From positions 1 to 60,696 of the forward strand of contig JAQCJI010000005.1 of assembly GCA_027593175.1 (NCBI GenBank): 60,696 nucleotides of DNA, read 5' to 3'. Every line of letters begins with the position of its first letter. Position 1 is the stretch's first letter. A program made the position numbers and the translations under genes. The notes below the pieces were generated by a model. It was not told the origin of the DNA. It worked only from the letters and a program-made list of their open reading frames with translations, and did not search any database. The DNA comes from Bacteroidota bacterium (lineage in GTDB: Bacteria > Bacteroidota > Bacteroidia > Cytophagales > Cyclobacteriaceae). Shown piece by piece: positions 15,873-24,540 of this stretch.

Positions 15873-17023
15873 AGGGATTTGCAACACGAATTGAAGGGGT
15901 AGATGAATACTATTTTTCTACCAAGCTACGGGAGGTCAATCGCCTTATTGCCGAAGGAAAGCCGATACTGAATTTAGGGATTGGTTCACCTGATCTAGCA
16001 CCAGATCGTACCGTAATTGAAGCCTTAAAAAGTACGGCTGACAATGAGCAGACCCACGGCTACCAAGGGTATCAAGGTATCGCTCAATTGCGAGCGGCCA
16101 TGGCTACCTATTATGAAGATACATTTAGAGTACAGCTTGATGCTAATCGTGAGATTCTTCCTTTGATGGGTTCGAAGGAAGGTGTTTTTCAGGTAAGCAT
16201 GGCCTTTCTCAACCCGGGAGACCAGGTCCTGATTCCGAACCCAGGTTACCCTACCTACACAGCGGTAACCCAACTACTTGGAGCGATCCCCATTTTTTAC
16301 AACTTGGATTTGACTAGGCAAGGGCGCCCCAATTTGGAGGTACTCGAGCAAATGGATTTGAGTAAGGTGAAGCTGATGTGGATCAACTACCCACACATGC
16401 CTACGGGAGCACCAGGCTCTGAGGAATTGCTGTTGGAGCTTATTGCCTTTGCGAAACGGCAGGATGTTTTACTAGTACACGACAATCCCTACAGCCATAT
16501 TTTAAACCCCTCTCCTACGAGTTTACTAGCCCTGCCTGGAGGCAAGGAGGTAGGCCTAGAACTCAACTCACTCAGTAAAACCTTCAATATCCCGGGCTGG
16601 CGCGTGGGCATGCTCTGTGGAAAAGCGGAATGGGTTGATGCTGCATTAAAAGTCAAATCCAACATGGATTCGGGCATGTTTTTGGGACTTCAAAAAGGTG
16701 CAATTGCAGCCCTTTCACTCGAAAAAGGCTGGTTTGACCGACAAAATGAAATCTATACTGCCCGTCGTAAGTTGGTTTGGACTCTTGCTGATCACTTGGG
16801 GTTGACCTATGACCAAAAAGCGGCAGGACTATTTGTCTGGTGCCGCTTAACGGAAGGCGTCTCCGCTGAAGCGCTAGTGGACCACTTACTGTACGAAAAA
16901 AACATTTTTATTACTCCAGGAAAAATTTTTGGGTCGGAGGGAAATGCTTATGTCCGAATCTCCCTATGCCTCCAGGAGTTTAAAATTTTAGAAGCCATCA
17001 ACCGCATCAAACCTATTAGCTAG
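15869..17023 (+). CDS. Class I/II PLP aminotransferase, probably aromatic
   Basis: A 384-residue fold-type I aminotransferase. Visible are GIGSPDLAPD near the N terminus, YQGYQGIAQLR, PNPGYPTY, the INYPHMPTGA segment (family NxPxNPTG, with H-M replacing the usual residues), HDNPYSHI, and the PLP lysine in LNSLSKTFNIPGWRVG. Lying between pheA and tyrA with a 4-base overlap upstream and one base downstream, it most likely transaminates phenylpyruvate and 4-hydroxyphenylpyruvate, or prephenate itself. The sequence does not separate these. Similar genes are often labelled LL-diaminopimelate or aspartate aminotransferase; the genomic setting argues for an aromatic role. Confidence 0.85.
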   Translation: MKGFATRIEGVDEYYFSTKLREVNRLIAEGKPILNLGIGSPDLAPDRTVIEALKSTADNEQTHGYQGYQGIAQLRAAMATYYEDTFRVQLDANREILPLMGSKEGVFQVSMAFLNPGDQVLIPNPGYPTYTAVTQLLGAIPIFYNLDLTRQGRPNLEVLEQMDLSKVKLMWINYPHMPTGAPGSEELLLELIAFAKRQDVLLVHDNPYSHILNPSPTSLLALPGGKEVGLELNSLSKTFNIPGWRVGMLCGKAEWVDAALKVKSNMDSGMFLGLQKGAIAALSLEKGWFDRQNEIYTARRKLVWTLADHLGLTYDQKAAGLFVWCRLTEGVSAEALVDHLLYEKNIFITPGKIFGSEGNAYVRISLCLQEFKILEAINRIKPIS

Positions 17024-17024
17024 C

Positions 17025-17873
17025 ATGAAAAAAGTACATCTTATTGGGTTAGGCCTCTTGGGAGGATCTTTTGCCCTCGCTGCCAAACAAAAATTTCCAG
17101 ACCTCCAGCTTACGGGGCAAGATACTAATCCACAGCACCTCCAAGATGCACTTGCTTTAGGCATCATCTCAGAAGTAGCATCTCTTCCAGATGAAGGAAC
17201 GGATCTCGTGATTTTAGCCACCCCCGCCAACAGTTTGGGGGAACTACTCCTGAAAACTTTGGATCAAATCGGTCCAAATACCTTAATTTTTGATTTGGGG
17301 TCCACCAAGGCAAAACTTTGCAGTTTGGTCGCATCGCACCCCAAAAGATCCCAGTACCTCGCAGCCCATCCCATTGCGGGAACCGAGTATTCAGGTCCTA
17401 AAGCTGCCTCTGCCACCTTGCTAGATCGGAAGGTGATGATCTTGTGTGAGATGGAAAAGACTGATCTTCACCTGAAGGAAAAAGCCTATCGTTTATTTGA
17501 TGCTATTAATCTGAAGCTTCGGTTTATGGATCCAGAAGAACACGACCGCCACTTGGCCTATGTGTCACATCTCTCTCACCTGACTTCCTTTATGTTGGGA
17601 AAAACCGTTCTCCAAAAAATGGAAGATGAGAAAAATATTTTTGATATGGCGGGATCTGGATTTTCCTCCACAGTACGCCTGGCCAAGTCCAGTCCTGATA
17701 TGTGGGCACCCATTTTTATTGAAAACAAGGAAAATGTCTTGGCTTCATTGGATGGATATATTGCAAATCTCAGTGCCTTCCGAGAAAAAATTGCAGCTGA
17801 AGACGGCGAGGGCTTGAAAAAGGAAATGGAAGAAATCAATGCCATTCGTGGGATTTTGGATTTTGGGAAGTAA
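17025..17873 (+). CDS. tyrA: Prephenate dehydrogenase
   Basis: TyrA oxidises and decarboxylates prephenate to 4-hydroxyphenylpyruvate. The 282-residue product has an N-terminal dinucleotide fold (GLGLLGGSFALAAK at 8-21), a DLGSTKAKL segment, HPIAGTEYSGP (the conserved H-P-x-x-G), and DPEEHDRHLAYVSHLSHL, which carries the active-site histidine. There is no ACT domain, so it is shorter than the Bacillus form. It is the last gene of the aromatic operon: the next gene starts 109 bases later and no clear terminator hairpin is seen after it. Confidence 0.93.
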   Translation: MKKVHLIGLGLLGGSFALAAKQKFPDLQLTGQDTNPQHLQDALALGIISEVASLPDEGTDLVILATPANSLGELLLKTLDQIGPNTLIFDLGSTKAKLCSLVASHPKRSQYLAAHPIAGTEYSGPKAASATLLDRKVMILCEMEKTDLHLKEKAYRLFDAINLKLRFMDPEEHDRHLAYVSHLSHLTSFMLGKTVLQKMEDEKNIFDMAGSGFSSTVRLAKSSPDMWAPIFIENKENVLASLDGYIANLSAFREKIAAEDGEGLKKEMEEINAIRGILDFGK

Positions 17874-17982
17874 GTAACCTTGTCGGTGGAAGTTCAAAAA
17901 ATCATCAAATTGACTTTGCTCGGTCATTTATTCTTCGGGTAAAATCTTTTCTTAACTTGAACAATTATCCTATTTTATTGCC

Positions 17983-18951
17983 ATGTTACGATCCATTTTA
18001 GTTTTTCTTTTACTAGGCTCACTTCGAGCAGAAGCTCAAGAGTTATGGAGGGCTGTATCTCCCACTACTGAGGCCATCGCCCGTCACGAAAGTTCATTTG
18101 TTTCCTCTGGAGGCAAGTTGTATGCCCTAGGAGGAAGGGGAGTTCGTCCTGTAGAGGAATTTGATCCCCAAACCAACACCTGGGTCAAGCTAGCAGATGC
18201 TCCGATGGAAATCCACCATTTTCAGGCAGTCTCCTTTCAGGATGAACTCTGGATTGTAGGGGCATTGACGGGCAAGTATCCGCATGAAACCCCAATTCCA
18301 AACATTTTGATATTCAATCCCAAAACCAAAACCTGGCGAGAAGGACCTGCTCTACCCAAAAATCGAGCGAGAGGATCTGCAGGAGTAGTCGTAAGCCAAA
18401 ATAAAATTTACATGGTGTGCGGTATTCAGGATGGGCATTTCGATGGTTTTGTACGCTGGTTTGATGAGCTGGACCCAAAGACGGGAACTTGGAAATCCCT
18501 ACCGAGTGCACCAAGAGCCCGAGATCATGTCAGTGCTGCATTGGTAGAAGGCAAACTTTACCTCGCTGGGGGACGAACCTCCTATGCCAAGATTGGCAAG
18601 GTGCTTGAGCTAACCAACAAAGAGGTGGATGTTTTTGATTTTAAGACAGAAACTTGGTCCACTTTGGAAACCGAGTTGCCAACGCTACGTGCGGGAAACT
18701 CCAATTTGGGCATTGGTCCCTATTTGGTGGTAATGAATGGAGAAAGCTCCGCTCAAGGAACCGCTCATGCAGAGGTAGAAGTCCTCGATACCCGAAGCAA
18801 TACGTGGAGCAAGTTACCCAATCTCCTACAGGGTCGACACGGCACAGGCACCGCGTATTTAAATGGAAAAATCTGGGTTCATGCCGGTTCTGCCAATCGA
18901 GGTGGAGGACCCGAACTCAGCAGCATGGAAGTGCTGGACTGGAAGAAATAA
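17983..18951 (+). CDS. Exported Kelch-repeat beta-propeller protein
   Basis: The 322-residue product has a signal peptide (MLRSILVFLLLGSLRAEAQE). The mature part is built of Kelch repeats, each with a strand, a G-G pair and a W about 20-25 residues on: SSGGKLYALGGRG with NTWVKL, NKIYMVCGIQDG with GTWKSL, GKLYLAGGRTSY with ETWSTL, and a last blade with NTWSKL. About six blades fit the length. Such propellers bind carbohydrates or proteins, and some are epimerases (NanM) or galactose-oxidase relatives; no catalytic set can be recognised here. It stands alone between tyrA and the permease gene, with no clear promoter or terminator. Confidence 0.82.
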   Translation: MLRSILVFLLLGSLRAEAQELWRAVSPTTEAIARHESSFVSSGGKLYALGGRGVRPVEEFDPQTNTWVKLADAPMEIHHFQAVSFQDELWIVGALTGKYPHETPIPNILIFNPKTKTWREGPALPKNRARGSAGVVVSQNKIYMVCGIQDGHFDGFVRWFDELDPKTGTWKSLPSAPRARDHVSAALVEGKLYLAGGRTSYAKIGKVLELTNKEVDVFDFKTETWSTLETELPTLRAGNSNLGIGPYLVVMNGESSAQGTAHAEVEVLDTRSNTWSKLPNLLQGRHGTGTAYLNGKIWVHAGSANRGGGPELSSMEVLDWKK

Positions 18952-19022
18952 GTACTTCAAAAACAAATCTTGATCTTATCTGCTCCATTATTCTTTAATT
19001 TTCAAGCGTAAAACCGGTTTAA

Positions 19023-20327
19023 GTGACCCCATCCCCACCTGCTACCTCTGGCACTGAAGAAAAGCTCCCTCGAAATCTAGGGCTTTGGGGTATTTGGATG
19101 CTGGTAGTCAATGGCTTGATTGGAGCTGGAATTTTTGGCTTACCCAGTGGGGCAGCAGCCTTGGCTGGACAGTACAGCATACTCGTCTATGCATTTTGTG
19201 CGCTCTTGATCTTACCGATTATTTTGTGCTTCGCTGAACTGGGAAGCTATTTCCGAGGCACGGGTGGGCCGATCCGGTACGGCACCTTGGCATTTGGCCC
19301 TTTTATAGGGTTCCAAGGGGGCTGGCTGTATTACTTGGCCCGATTAATTTCATTCTCTGCCAACACGGTACTGCTTACTGATTCCATCGCCTATTTTATT
19401 GATGGGGCAGGTACGGGTACGGGAAGGATTATTTCTTTAGCGGTGATTTGTGTGGGACTGAGTGTGATCAATGTGCTTGGGTCGATCGAATCGATACGCT
19501 CCATGACCCTGTTTACGGTTATCAAGTTTGCAGTGCTGATACTCCTTCCGCTCGGAGGGTTTATCCTTTTGGGTTCGGAAGTGATTCCTAGTTTTGAGAG
19601 TTCCATCCCCGCCTCAGAGAATTTGGGAGCTGCTGCCTTACTTTTAATCTATGCCTTTGTTGGATTTGAGGGAGCGGTAGTGCCCGCGGGTGAGGCCAAG
19701 CGTCCCGAGCGCGACATGCCTTTGGGATTATTGCTGGGTTTGGCCGTAGTGGCTGTCTTGTACATGGTGATCCAACTCGTATCGCAGGCTGCCTTGCCCG
19801 ATCTTGCCAACTCCAAAACTCCCTTGCTGGATGTTTCAGCGAGTCTTTTTGGACCTATCGGCGCCATCGTATTGATGATAGGGGTTGCCGCTTCGGTACT
19901 TGCCAACTTGGTCAGTTCCATGTTTTCCGCTACCCGAGTGACCTATGCCCTTTCCTTGGAAAAATCGTTACCCCGCTGGTTTGGAGAGGTGCATTCCCGG
20001 TTTTTGACTCCTGCTAACTCGGTCGTGTTTTTTGGTGTTGCTGCCTTTTTATTGGCTGCCTTTGGTTCGTTTACCGTATTGGCCGCGATGACTGTGCTTT
20101 CGCGATTATTTTTATATGGTATGAGTTGTGCGGCTATACCCAAACTCAGACCTCAGTTTCGTGGGGAAGGACGATTTATTTTAAAGGGAGGCTATACAAT
20201 CCCTCTTTTGGGAATTGGTGCTTGTCTTTGGCTGATGCTGCAAGTGAGTAGCCAATCGATTTGGATGACGGCAATTTTTGTAGGCATCGGTTCGATTTTA
20301 TATTGGGCCGGAAAGAGGCAGAGCTGA
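19023..20327 (+). CDS. APC-family amino acid permease
   Basis: A 434-residue inner-membrane transporter with about 12 hydrophobic segments. The start of TM1, GLIGAGIFGLPSG, matches the unwound G-x-G-I-F-x-x-P motif of amino acid/polyamine/organocation carriers; a later FVGFEGAVVPAGEAKRPERDMP is the conserved TM6-loop motif. The start is GTG at 19023, preceded by AAACCGGTTTAA; the first ATG lies inside TM1 and would remove half of it. The substrate cannot be assigned. A nearby aromatic operon is suggestive of aromatic amino acids but is not evidence, since the Kelch gene separates them. Confidence 0.88.
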   Translation: MTPSPPATSGTEEKLPRNLGLWGIWMLVVNGLIGAGIFGLPSGAAALAGQYSILVYAFCALLILPIILCFAELGSYFRGTGGPIRYGTLAFGPFIGFQGGWLYYLARLISFSANTVLLTDSIAYFIDGAGTGTGRIISLAVICVGLSVINVLGSIESIRSMTLFTVIKFAVLILLPLGGFILLGSEVIPSFESSIPASENLGAAALLLIYAFVGFEGAVVPAGEAKRPERDMPLGLLLGLAVVAVLYMVIQLVSQAALPDLANSKTPLLDVSASLFGPIGAIVLMIGVAASVLANLVSSMFSATRVTYALSLEKSLPRWFGEVHSRFLTPANSVVFFGVAAFLLAAFGSFTVLAAMTVLSRLFLYGMSCAAIPKLRPQFRGEGRFILKGGYTIPLLGIGACLWLMLQVSSQSIWMTAIFVGIGSILYWAGKRQS

Positions 20328-20377
20328 TTATTTTTTTTCAAAGTACCTAAACATCCTACGACCCCCTATTCTATTAG

Positions 20378-20407
20378 GATTAAAATCGCTTAAAAACGAT
20401 TTTAATC
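20378..20407. repeat. Perfect 11-bp inverted repeat between permease gene and ssb
   Basis: GATTAAAATCG at 20378-20388 is mirrored exactly at 20397-20407, with an 8-base loop. It is AT-rich and lacks a following T run, so it is a weak candidate terminator for the permease gene and may equally be an operator upstream of ssb. Confidence 0.6.
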
Positions 20408-20465
20408 ACTTATCTCGGAATTTTTGAATTTTTTCTTTCCGAATTTAGTATTTCAATTTTACAAT

Positions 20466-20485
20466 CTAATCCACTGTTGGATTAG
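20466..20485 (+). promoter_or_regulatory. Hairpin in the ssb 5' untranslated region
   Basis: A perfect 8-bp stem (CTAATCCA at 20466-20473, complement at 20478-20485) with a 4-base loop lies 27 bases before the ssb start. It could be an operator or an RNA hairpin used in translational control of ssb. The role is inference. Confidence 0.5.
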
Positions 20486-20512
20486 TCATGTTTCACCTCA
20501 ATTTTTTACTAC

Positions 20513-20860
20513 ATGAATGCATTAAAAAACAAAGTTCAGTTGATCGGGCACTTGGGTGCCAAAGTAGATCTCAAGCAGCTCGAGTCAGGCAAATACCTAG
20601 GCCATGTGTCGCTTGCCACCAATGAAAACTACAAGAACCAAAAGGGAGATCGCGTAAATGAAACCTTTTGGCACAACCTCGTGATTTGGGATAAGCCTGC
20701 GGAGAATCTAGCCAAATTCACAGACAAAGGCTCAGAAATTGCAGTGGAAGGCAAGTTGACTAACCGGAGTTACACCGATAAAAATGGAGATAAAAAATTC
20801 ATTACCGAGGTGGTTGTCCATGAGTTTCTGCTCTTAGACAAGAAACCAAAGGAACTGTAG
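20513..20860 (+). CDS. ssb: Short single-stranded DNA-binding protein
   Basis: A 115-residue OB-fold SSB. The start MNALKNKVQLIGHLGAKVDL and the following GHVSLATNE, FWHNLVIWDKPAENLAKF, KGSEIAVEGKLTNRSY and KKFITEVVVHEFLLLD match the SSB domain from end to end. It stops right after the OB fold (KKPKEL) and lacks the flexible linker and acidic C-terminal tip that recruit replication and repair partners. It is therefore likely a secondary paralogue, as found in several Bacteroidota, rather than the main replicative SSB. Monocistronic by its surroundings, with inverted repeats upstream and a terminator-like hairpin downstream. Confidence 0.9.
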   Translation: MNALKNKVQLIGHLGAKVDLKQLESGKYLGHVSLATNENYKNQKGDRVNETFWHNLVIWDKPAENLAKFTDKGSEIAVEGKLTNRSYTDKNGDKKFITEVVVHEFLLLDKKPKEL

Positions 20861-20878
20861 GATGAATACAAGGGCACT

Positions 20879-20909
20879 TGACTTGAAGGAGCTACATCCC
20901 TTCAAGTCA
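20879..20909 (+). terminator. Terminator-like hairpin after ssb
   Basis: An 11-bp perfect stem (20879-20889 with 20899-20909, loop of 9) lies 19 bases after the ssb stop codon. The following T tract is weak (CCTTTT, starting 5 bases later), so termination may be partial. Confidence 0.55.
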
Positions 20910-20991
20910 TGGCCTTTTGTGTATATCAGTCAAATGATCCATTCTAAAAGTACGCTTTTCTTATTTCGAAACTCACTGGCGCTGCATTACC

Positions 20992-22098
20992 TTAGTTTAC
21001 ACTTGGTTTACTTATGATCCCAGATAGCACGTCGGCAGCCTTAGCTTCGGGATAGTCCAGTCCCAATATTCGGAAAATAGTTCGAGGTAGCATTGAAGAA
21101 AACCATTGCCCCTCCTTCTTAATTTCCCCTAGTGCTGGGGTATCTGGTCCTATGGCGAGTAACCAAACTTGTCCAGCCTCTGGAATGTCCGCACCATGGC
21201 TCTTCCAACTTTCTTTTGTAATGCCACGCCCATGATCTACAGTGATTAGCATCGTCGTCTTATCTCGGTAAAAGGGATCTGCTTGCAAGGTTTCCCAGAC
21301 TTCCTTCAAATAGGCATCCGTCTGCTTGGCAGACCTTAGGTATTCATCATATCTGCCATCATGGGCCCAATCGTCCGTCTCTCCATAGGCAATATATAGG
21401 ATTTTGGGTTTTTGTTTTTGTAAAGCTTCCAAGGCATAGTGATGAGTGAATGGATCCAAACGGACAGACTCCCAAGGCCCTCTGATTTCTTTTTGCAAGC
21501 GATTGAGGAGTTTCTCTGTTTCAGACAACGATACCCCTGTAGCTACATCAACTCCTGCATTCACTGGAATGCCACTGCGCCCCTCATTGATGATGTAAGG
21601 AAACACATCCCAACTACCAAAAGCCATAACTTTATTTCGATAAGCCGGATCTTGATTTAAATACTCTAAAAAAGTCTTGTTTGGGTTATTCACTTTATCA
21701 TTGGATCGGATATGAACATCATCAGCGCTACCCGTCAATAACTCATTGTAACCGGGATAGGAAAACCAAAGCTTGTTCTGCGTATCTACTTTGGCACCAT
21801 AAGATCTGTTACCATACAACTGACCTTGCTGAGCCAGCGTATTCCAAACAAAAGGGAAAAGGACCGCCCTTCGAATGGAAGGGTCTGGATGCCAAAACTC
21901 ATGTACCAAGGAGCCTCCCTTTTCCACCATTCCTGTATCGTCTACCAATAACGAATCCGCTCCACGGAATAATTCTTGCCAACGCAATCCATCCAAAGTA
22001 ATCAGCACCACATGTTCTGTTTTTGTGGTTTTGGATTGTGCAAAAATATCCTTTGGAAAAAGACACAGAACAAGCAATATTAATTTCAATTGTTTCAT
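20992..22098 (-). CDS. Exported alkaline-phosphatase-superfamily hydrolase
   Basis: A 368-residue protein with a signal peptide (residues 1-20, ending IFAQ). The metal site of the superfamily is visible: D36 in ITLDGLRW, S113 as the likely nucleophile in FSYPGYNELLTG, D242/D243 and H246 in TDDWAHDGRYDEY, D288-H289 in TVDHGRG, and H301 in KSHG. The spacing resembles phosphodiesterase/pyrophosphatase-type and phosphoglyceromutase-like members rather than sulfatases, since there is no CxPSR formylglycine motif. The substrate is unknown. The gene stands alone on the minus strand, convergent with ssb. Confidence 0.82.
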   Translation of the reverse strand: MKQLKLILLVLCLFPKDIFAQSKTTKTEHVVLITLDGLRWQELFRGADSLLVDDTGMVEKGGSLVHEFWHPDPSIRRAVLFPFVWNTLAQQGQLYGNRSYGAKVDTQNKLWFSYPGYNELLTGSADDVHIRSNDKVNNPNKTFLEYLNQDPAYRNKVMAFGSWDVFPYIINEGRSGIPVNAGVDVATGVSLSETEKLLNRLQKEIRGPWESVRLDPFTHHYALEALQKQKPKILYIAYGETDDWAHDGRYDEYLRSAKQTDAYLKEVWETLQADPFYRDKTTMLITVDHGRGITKESWKSHGADIPEAGQVWLLAIGPDTPALGEIKKEGQWFSSMLPRTIFRILGLDYPEAKAADVLSGIISKPSVN

Positions 22099-22262
22099 TG
22101 GTTTAATTATATCAAAGTTTGTAAACCTAAACTAGTGGTAATGAATGAAATTTAGCCATTTACTCAGGATTATCGATAGTACACTCAAAAAGTGAATAGG
22201 GCAACTTCTTCTTATTAAGCCCAAGGTAAAAGCTATTCGAATGGACTAAATTCAACAAATGA

Positions 22263-22961
22263 TCAATTCTGCTCACCTTCTCTGTACTTTTCCAAGGAAT
22301 ATACCCGCAAATTTGCTCGCTCCACAAATCCCAATTTTCGATACAATTGGTAAGCGGGTAGATTATCCGGATAGAGTTGAAGGTATGGAATTTGATGGCG
22401 TTGCTTGATGTAATTCACTACTTGGGGTAAAACGAGTTTCGCCAATCCCCTCCCCACAAACTCGGGATGCGTACAGACCGCACTAACTTCAGTATAAGGA
22501 CCTGCCACCAAGCGGGTTCCCGCCATGGACACTAGCCTTCCCTTCACAAAATAGCCGAAATATCCTCCAAAATCTATCGTGTTCTCGAAAAATGGTCCGG
22601 GCTTGGCCAATTTAGTTAATGCCAACATCTCGGGCACATCTGCAGCAGCTAGTGCCCGAATGTTTGAATCCACAGGCAGGTTTATAAAAAGATTTTCGAA
22701 GACCATCTGCAACAAGGCATGGTCGTTATGCACCTTCCATTTGGGGTCCAATTCTAAAAATCCAGGCGCAAATAAAATAACCCGAATCCCGTAATCCATC
22801 TCCGCATGCAACTGAGTCAAGTGTTCGGCATCGTAAATTGGAAGCCCTATAAAAAACCCAATTTTTCGATCAATAAACAGTGCAGTTCCTTTGCTAAAGG
22901 CAAAGGAAGCCGAACCTGAATTTAGTGCTGTCCAAATGGGATTATCTAAAGGATGAAGCAT
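22263..22961 (-). CDS. GNAT-family N-acetyltransferase (FR47-like)
   Basis: The 232-residue cytoplasmic protein has a C-terminal GNAT domain (about 110-225). The acetyl-CoA-binding motif A is seen as EVSAVCTHPEFVGRGLAKLVL (V-x-T-x-P-x-x-x-G-x-G), followed by a PYLQLYPDNLPAYQLYRKLGFVERA segment, which is motif B with the GF turn. The N-terminal half is less typical and may bind the acceptor. Family members acetylate amines of metabolites or proteins; the target is unknown. It is the downstream neighbour of the PepSY gene on the same strand, 204 bases away, so probably an independent unit. Confidence 0.85.
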   Translation of the reverse strand: MLHPLDNPIWTALNSGSASFAFSKGTALFIDRKIGFFIGLPIYDAEHLTQLHAEMDYGIRVILFAPGFLELDPKWKVHNDHALLQMVFENLFINLPVDSNIRALAAADVPEMLALTKLAKPGPFFENTIDFGGYFGYFVKGRLVSMAGTRLVAGPYTEVSAVCTHPEFVGRGLAKLVLPQVVNYIKQRHQIPYLQLYPDNLPAYQLYRKLGFVERANLRVYSLEKYREGEQN

Positions 22962-23165
22962 GATGCTTGGATGAGATAGAGCTGCCTAAAATCCGATTGG
23001 TTAAAGATATCGTTCCAGTCTGAATTTCAATAGATTTTTTTATCGCCAACCAAACTCGGCTAGTTAGTGCAAATTAAACCCTCTATTAGTTAACATGAAG
23101 TTGGAAGGAGATGGAGGACCTAGATTTGAATAAAATGTATTACAGGTTGGCAAGCATTCCTCAAA

Positions 23166-24383
23166 TCAATCGACATCAGATTGGAATTTTTTCTTCCCCT
23201 TTTTGCTTCGTTTATTCCACCAAATCAAAGTTCCCGTGATGGGAAGGGAGGTAGCGATGGCACAAGAAATCACCCATAAGAACTTGGTAAACTGACCGAA
23301 AATCTCCCCAGTGTGTAGCGCTTTGACGGATTTACCAATCTGCTGCCTAACGGGAAGTTCCCCAAAAAGGATGATTTCCTTGACTTCTAGCTTCGATGGA
23401 TTGAATTTCAACTGATCTGCCCCAGCACGGGCAAAGAATCCAATTCGAAACTTACTTACCCCAATTTCCCCTTCCGCATCCTCTGGCAAAGTAAAGCGCA
23501 CATTCCCTTCGTAAGGAAGTTGCTGATTGGTCAAGGCTAACAACTGATCGAGGGAAACTTCTGGAGCAGCAATTTGTAGGAGAGAATCTTCGCTATTTTC
23601 TGGTTCCAAAAATCCATTGGAAGCAGTATTCCCTTTGGGTTCTTCTTTAGGCGCCTGATAGATATCCCAGGTCTTTTGCCAACCAGTCTTGTACCAGCCA
23701 AAAGACCAGAAAGGTCCCGTTACAGCCATGATAAACAAGGCAATAAGCGAATAAAAAGCAAGGGTATTGTGTAAATCATGGTTGATGCGTATCCAATTGG
23801 CATGCCACTTTATTTTCAAAGCCTGCTTCCAATTTTTAGCTTTTTTAGGTAGCCAAAGGAAAATTCCAGTTAGTACTCCCAACAGAAACAAGGATGTCGC
23901 AATTCCATTAATCAAGCGACCCAATTCTTGGTTGGTCATACTTTCTAGTATGGGTGTCTCCACCTTATCCAAGAGAAGCCAGCGATGCATGGAAAATACG
24001 TAGCCCATCAGCTCCTCAGATGTGGTTTTCTTGGCATTATCAGCCAAAACTTCACCCGAATAGGGATCTACAAAATAGGTGATTGCTTTCTCCTCACCCT
24101 CCGGTTTGACTTGAAACTGTACCGTTCTATCGGCTCCCGAGTAGGTAGTGACACTTACCAAATTACCTTGTTGAAGTGGTTGAAGACCAGATTTTAACTC
24201 CTCCAGTGTTTTGGGATTCCCTTCACCTGAGGTAAAATAGCGCTCTGAATCAAAAAATTCGCGTATTTCTGTGTTGTAGACGTAAAGTGTCCCCGTAAAA
24301 CATACCGCAATCACTACTACTGCACTGAGCAAGCCAGCATACAGATGAATGTCATTGAGAAATTGGCGGATGGACCTCCACAT
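23166..24383 (-). CDS. PepSY-associated transmembrane protein
   Basis: A 405-residue inner-membrane protein of the PepSY_TM family, with four hydrophobic segments: LYAGLLSAVVVIAVCFTGT near residue 15-33, LINGIATSLFLLGVLTGIFLW about 157-177, an LAFYSLIALFIMAVTGPFW segment about 208-226, and SCAIATSLPITGTLIWW near the end. The first two segments flank a periplasmic PepSY-like domain (ITYFVDPYSGEVL). Histidine-bearing helices (IHLYAG, SMHRWL, HDLHNTLA, ALHTGEIFG) may bind haem. Relatives reduce ferric siderophores or accompany TonB receptors, but no receptor gene lies next to it here. Promoter unclear. Confidence 0.82.
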   Translation of the reverse strand: MWRSIRQFLNDIHLYAGLLSAVVVIAVCFTGTLYVYNTEIREFFDSERYFTSGEGNPKTLEELKSGLQPLQQGNLVSVTTYSGADRTVQFQVKPEGEEKAITYFVDPYSGEVLADNAKKTTSEELMGYVFSMHRWLLLDKVETPILESMTNQELGRLINGIATSLFLLGVLTGIFLWLPKKAKNWKQALKIKWHANWIRINHDLHNTLAFYSLIALFIMAVTGPFWSFGWYKTGWQKTWDIYQAPKEEPKGNTASNGFLEPENSEDSLLQIAAPEVSLDQLLALTNQQLPYEGNVRFTLPEDAEGEIGVSKFRIGFFARAGADQLKFNPSKLEVKEIILFGELPVRQQIGKSVKALHTGEIFGQFTKFLWVISCAIATSLPITGTLIWWNKRSKKGKKKFQSDVD

Positions 24384-24517
24384 AAGCGCTTATTTTTATT
24401 TGGAACAAATCTAAATAATATTTTTATTTCTTAGAATACCTCTCCTACTTTTTTTTTAAAATGCTCCCATCTTAGGATAATCACAGATCAAAATCGATGA
24501 AGATCCTACTGTTTTGG

Positions 24518-24525
24518 TATATTTG
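24518..24525 (+). promoter_or_regulatory. -7 promoter box of the DUF6503 lipoprotein gene
   Basis: TATATTTG matches the Bacteroidota TAnnTTTG box exactly and lies 15 bases before the ATG at 24541. No good -33 TTTG is seen at the right distance. Confidence 0.45.
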
Positions 24526-24540
24526 AAAAATTTTATCCCT

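Noticed and set aside
20992..22098. Loss of the catalytic nucleophile in the phosphatase-superfamily enzyme (N118)
   Set aside because: Aligning the FSYPGYNELLTG segment with the TFPNHYTIVTG segment of NPP enzymes puts S113 at the nucleophile position, so nothing is missing.
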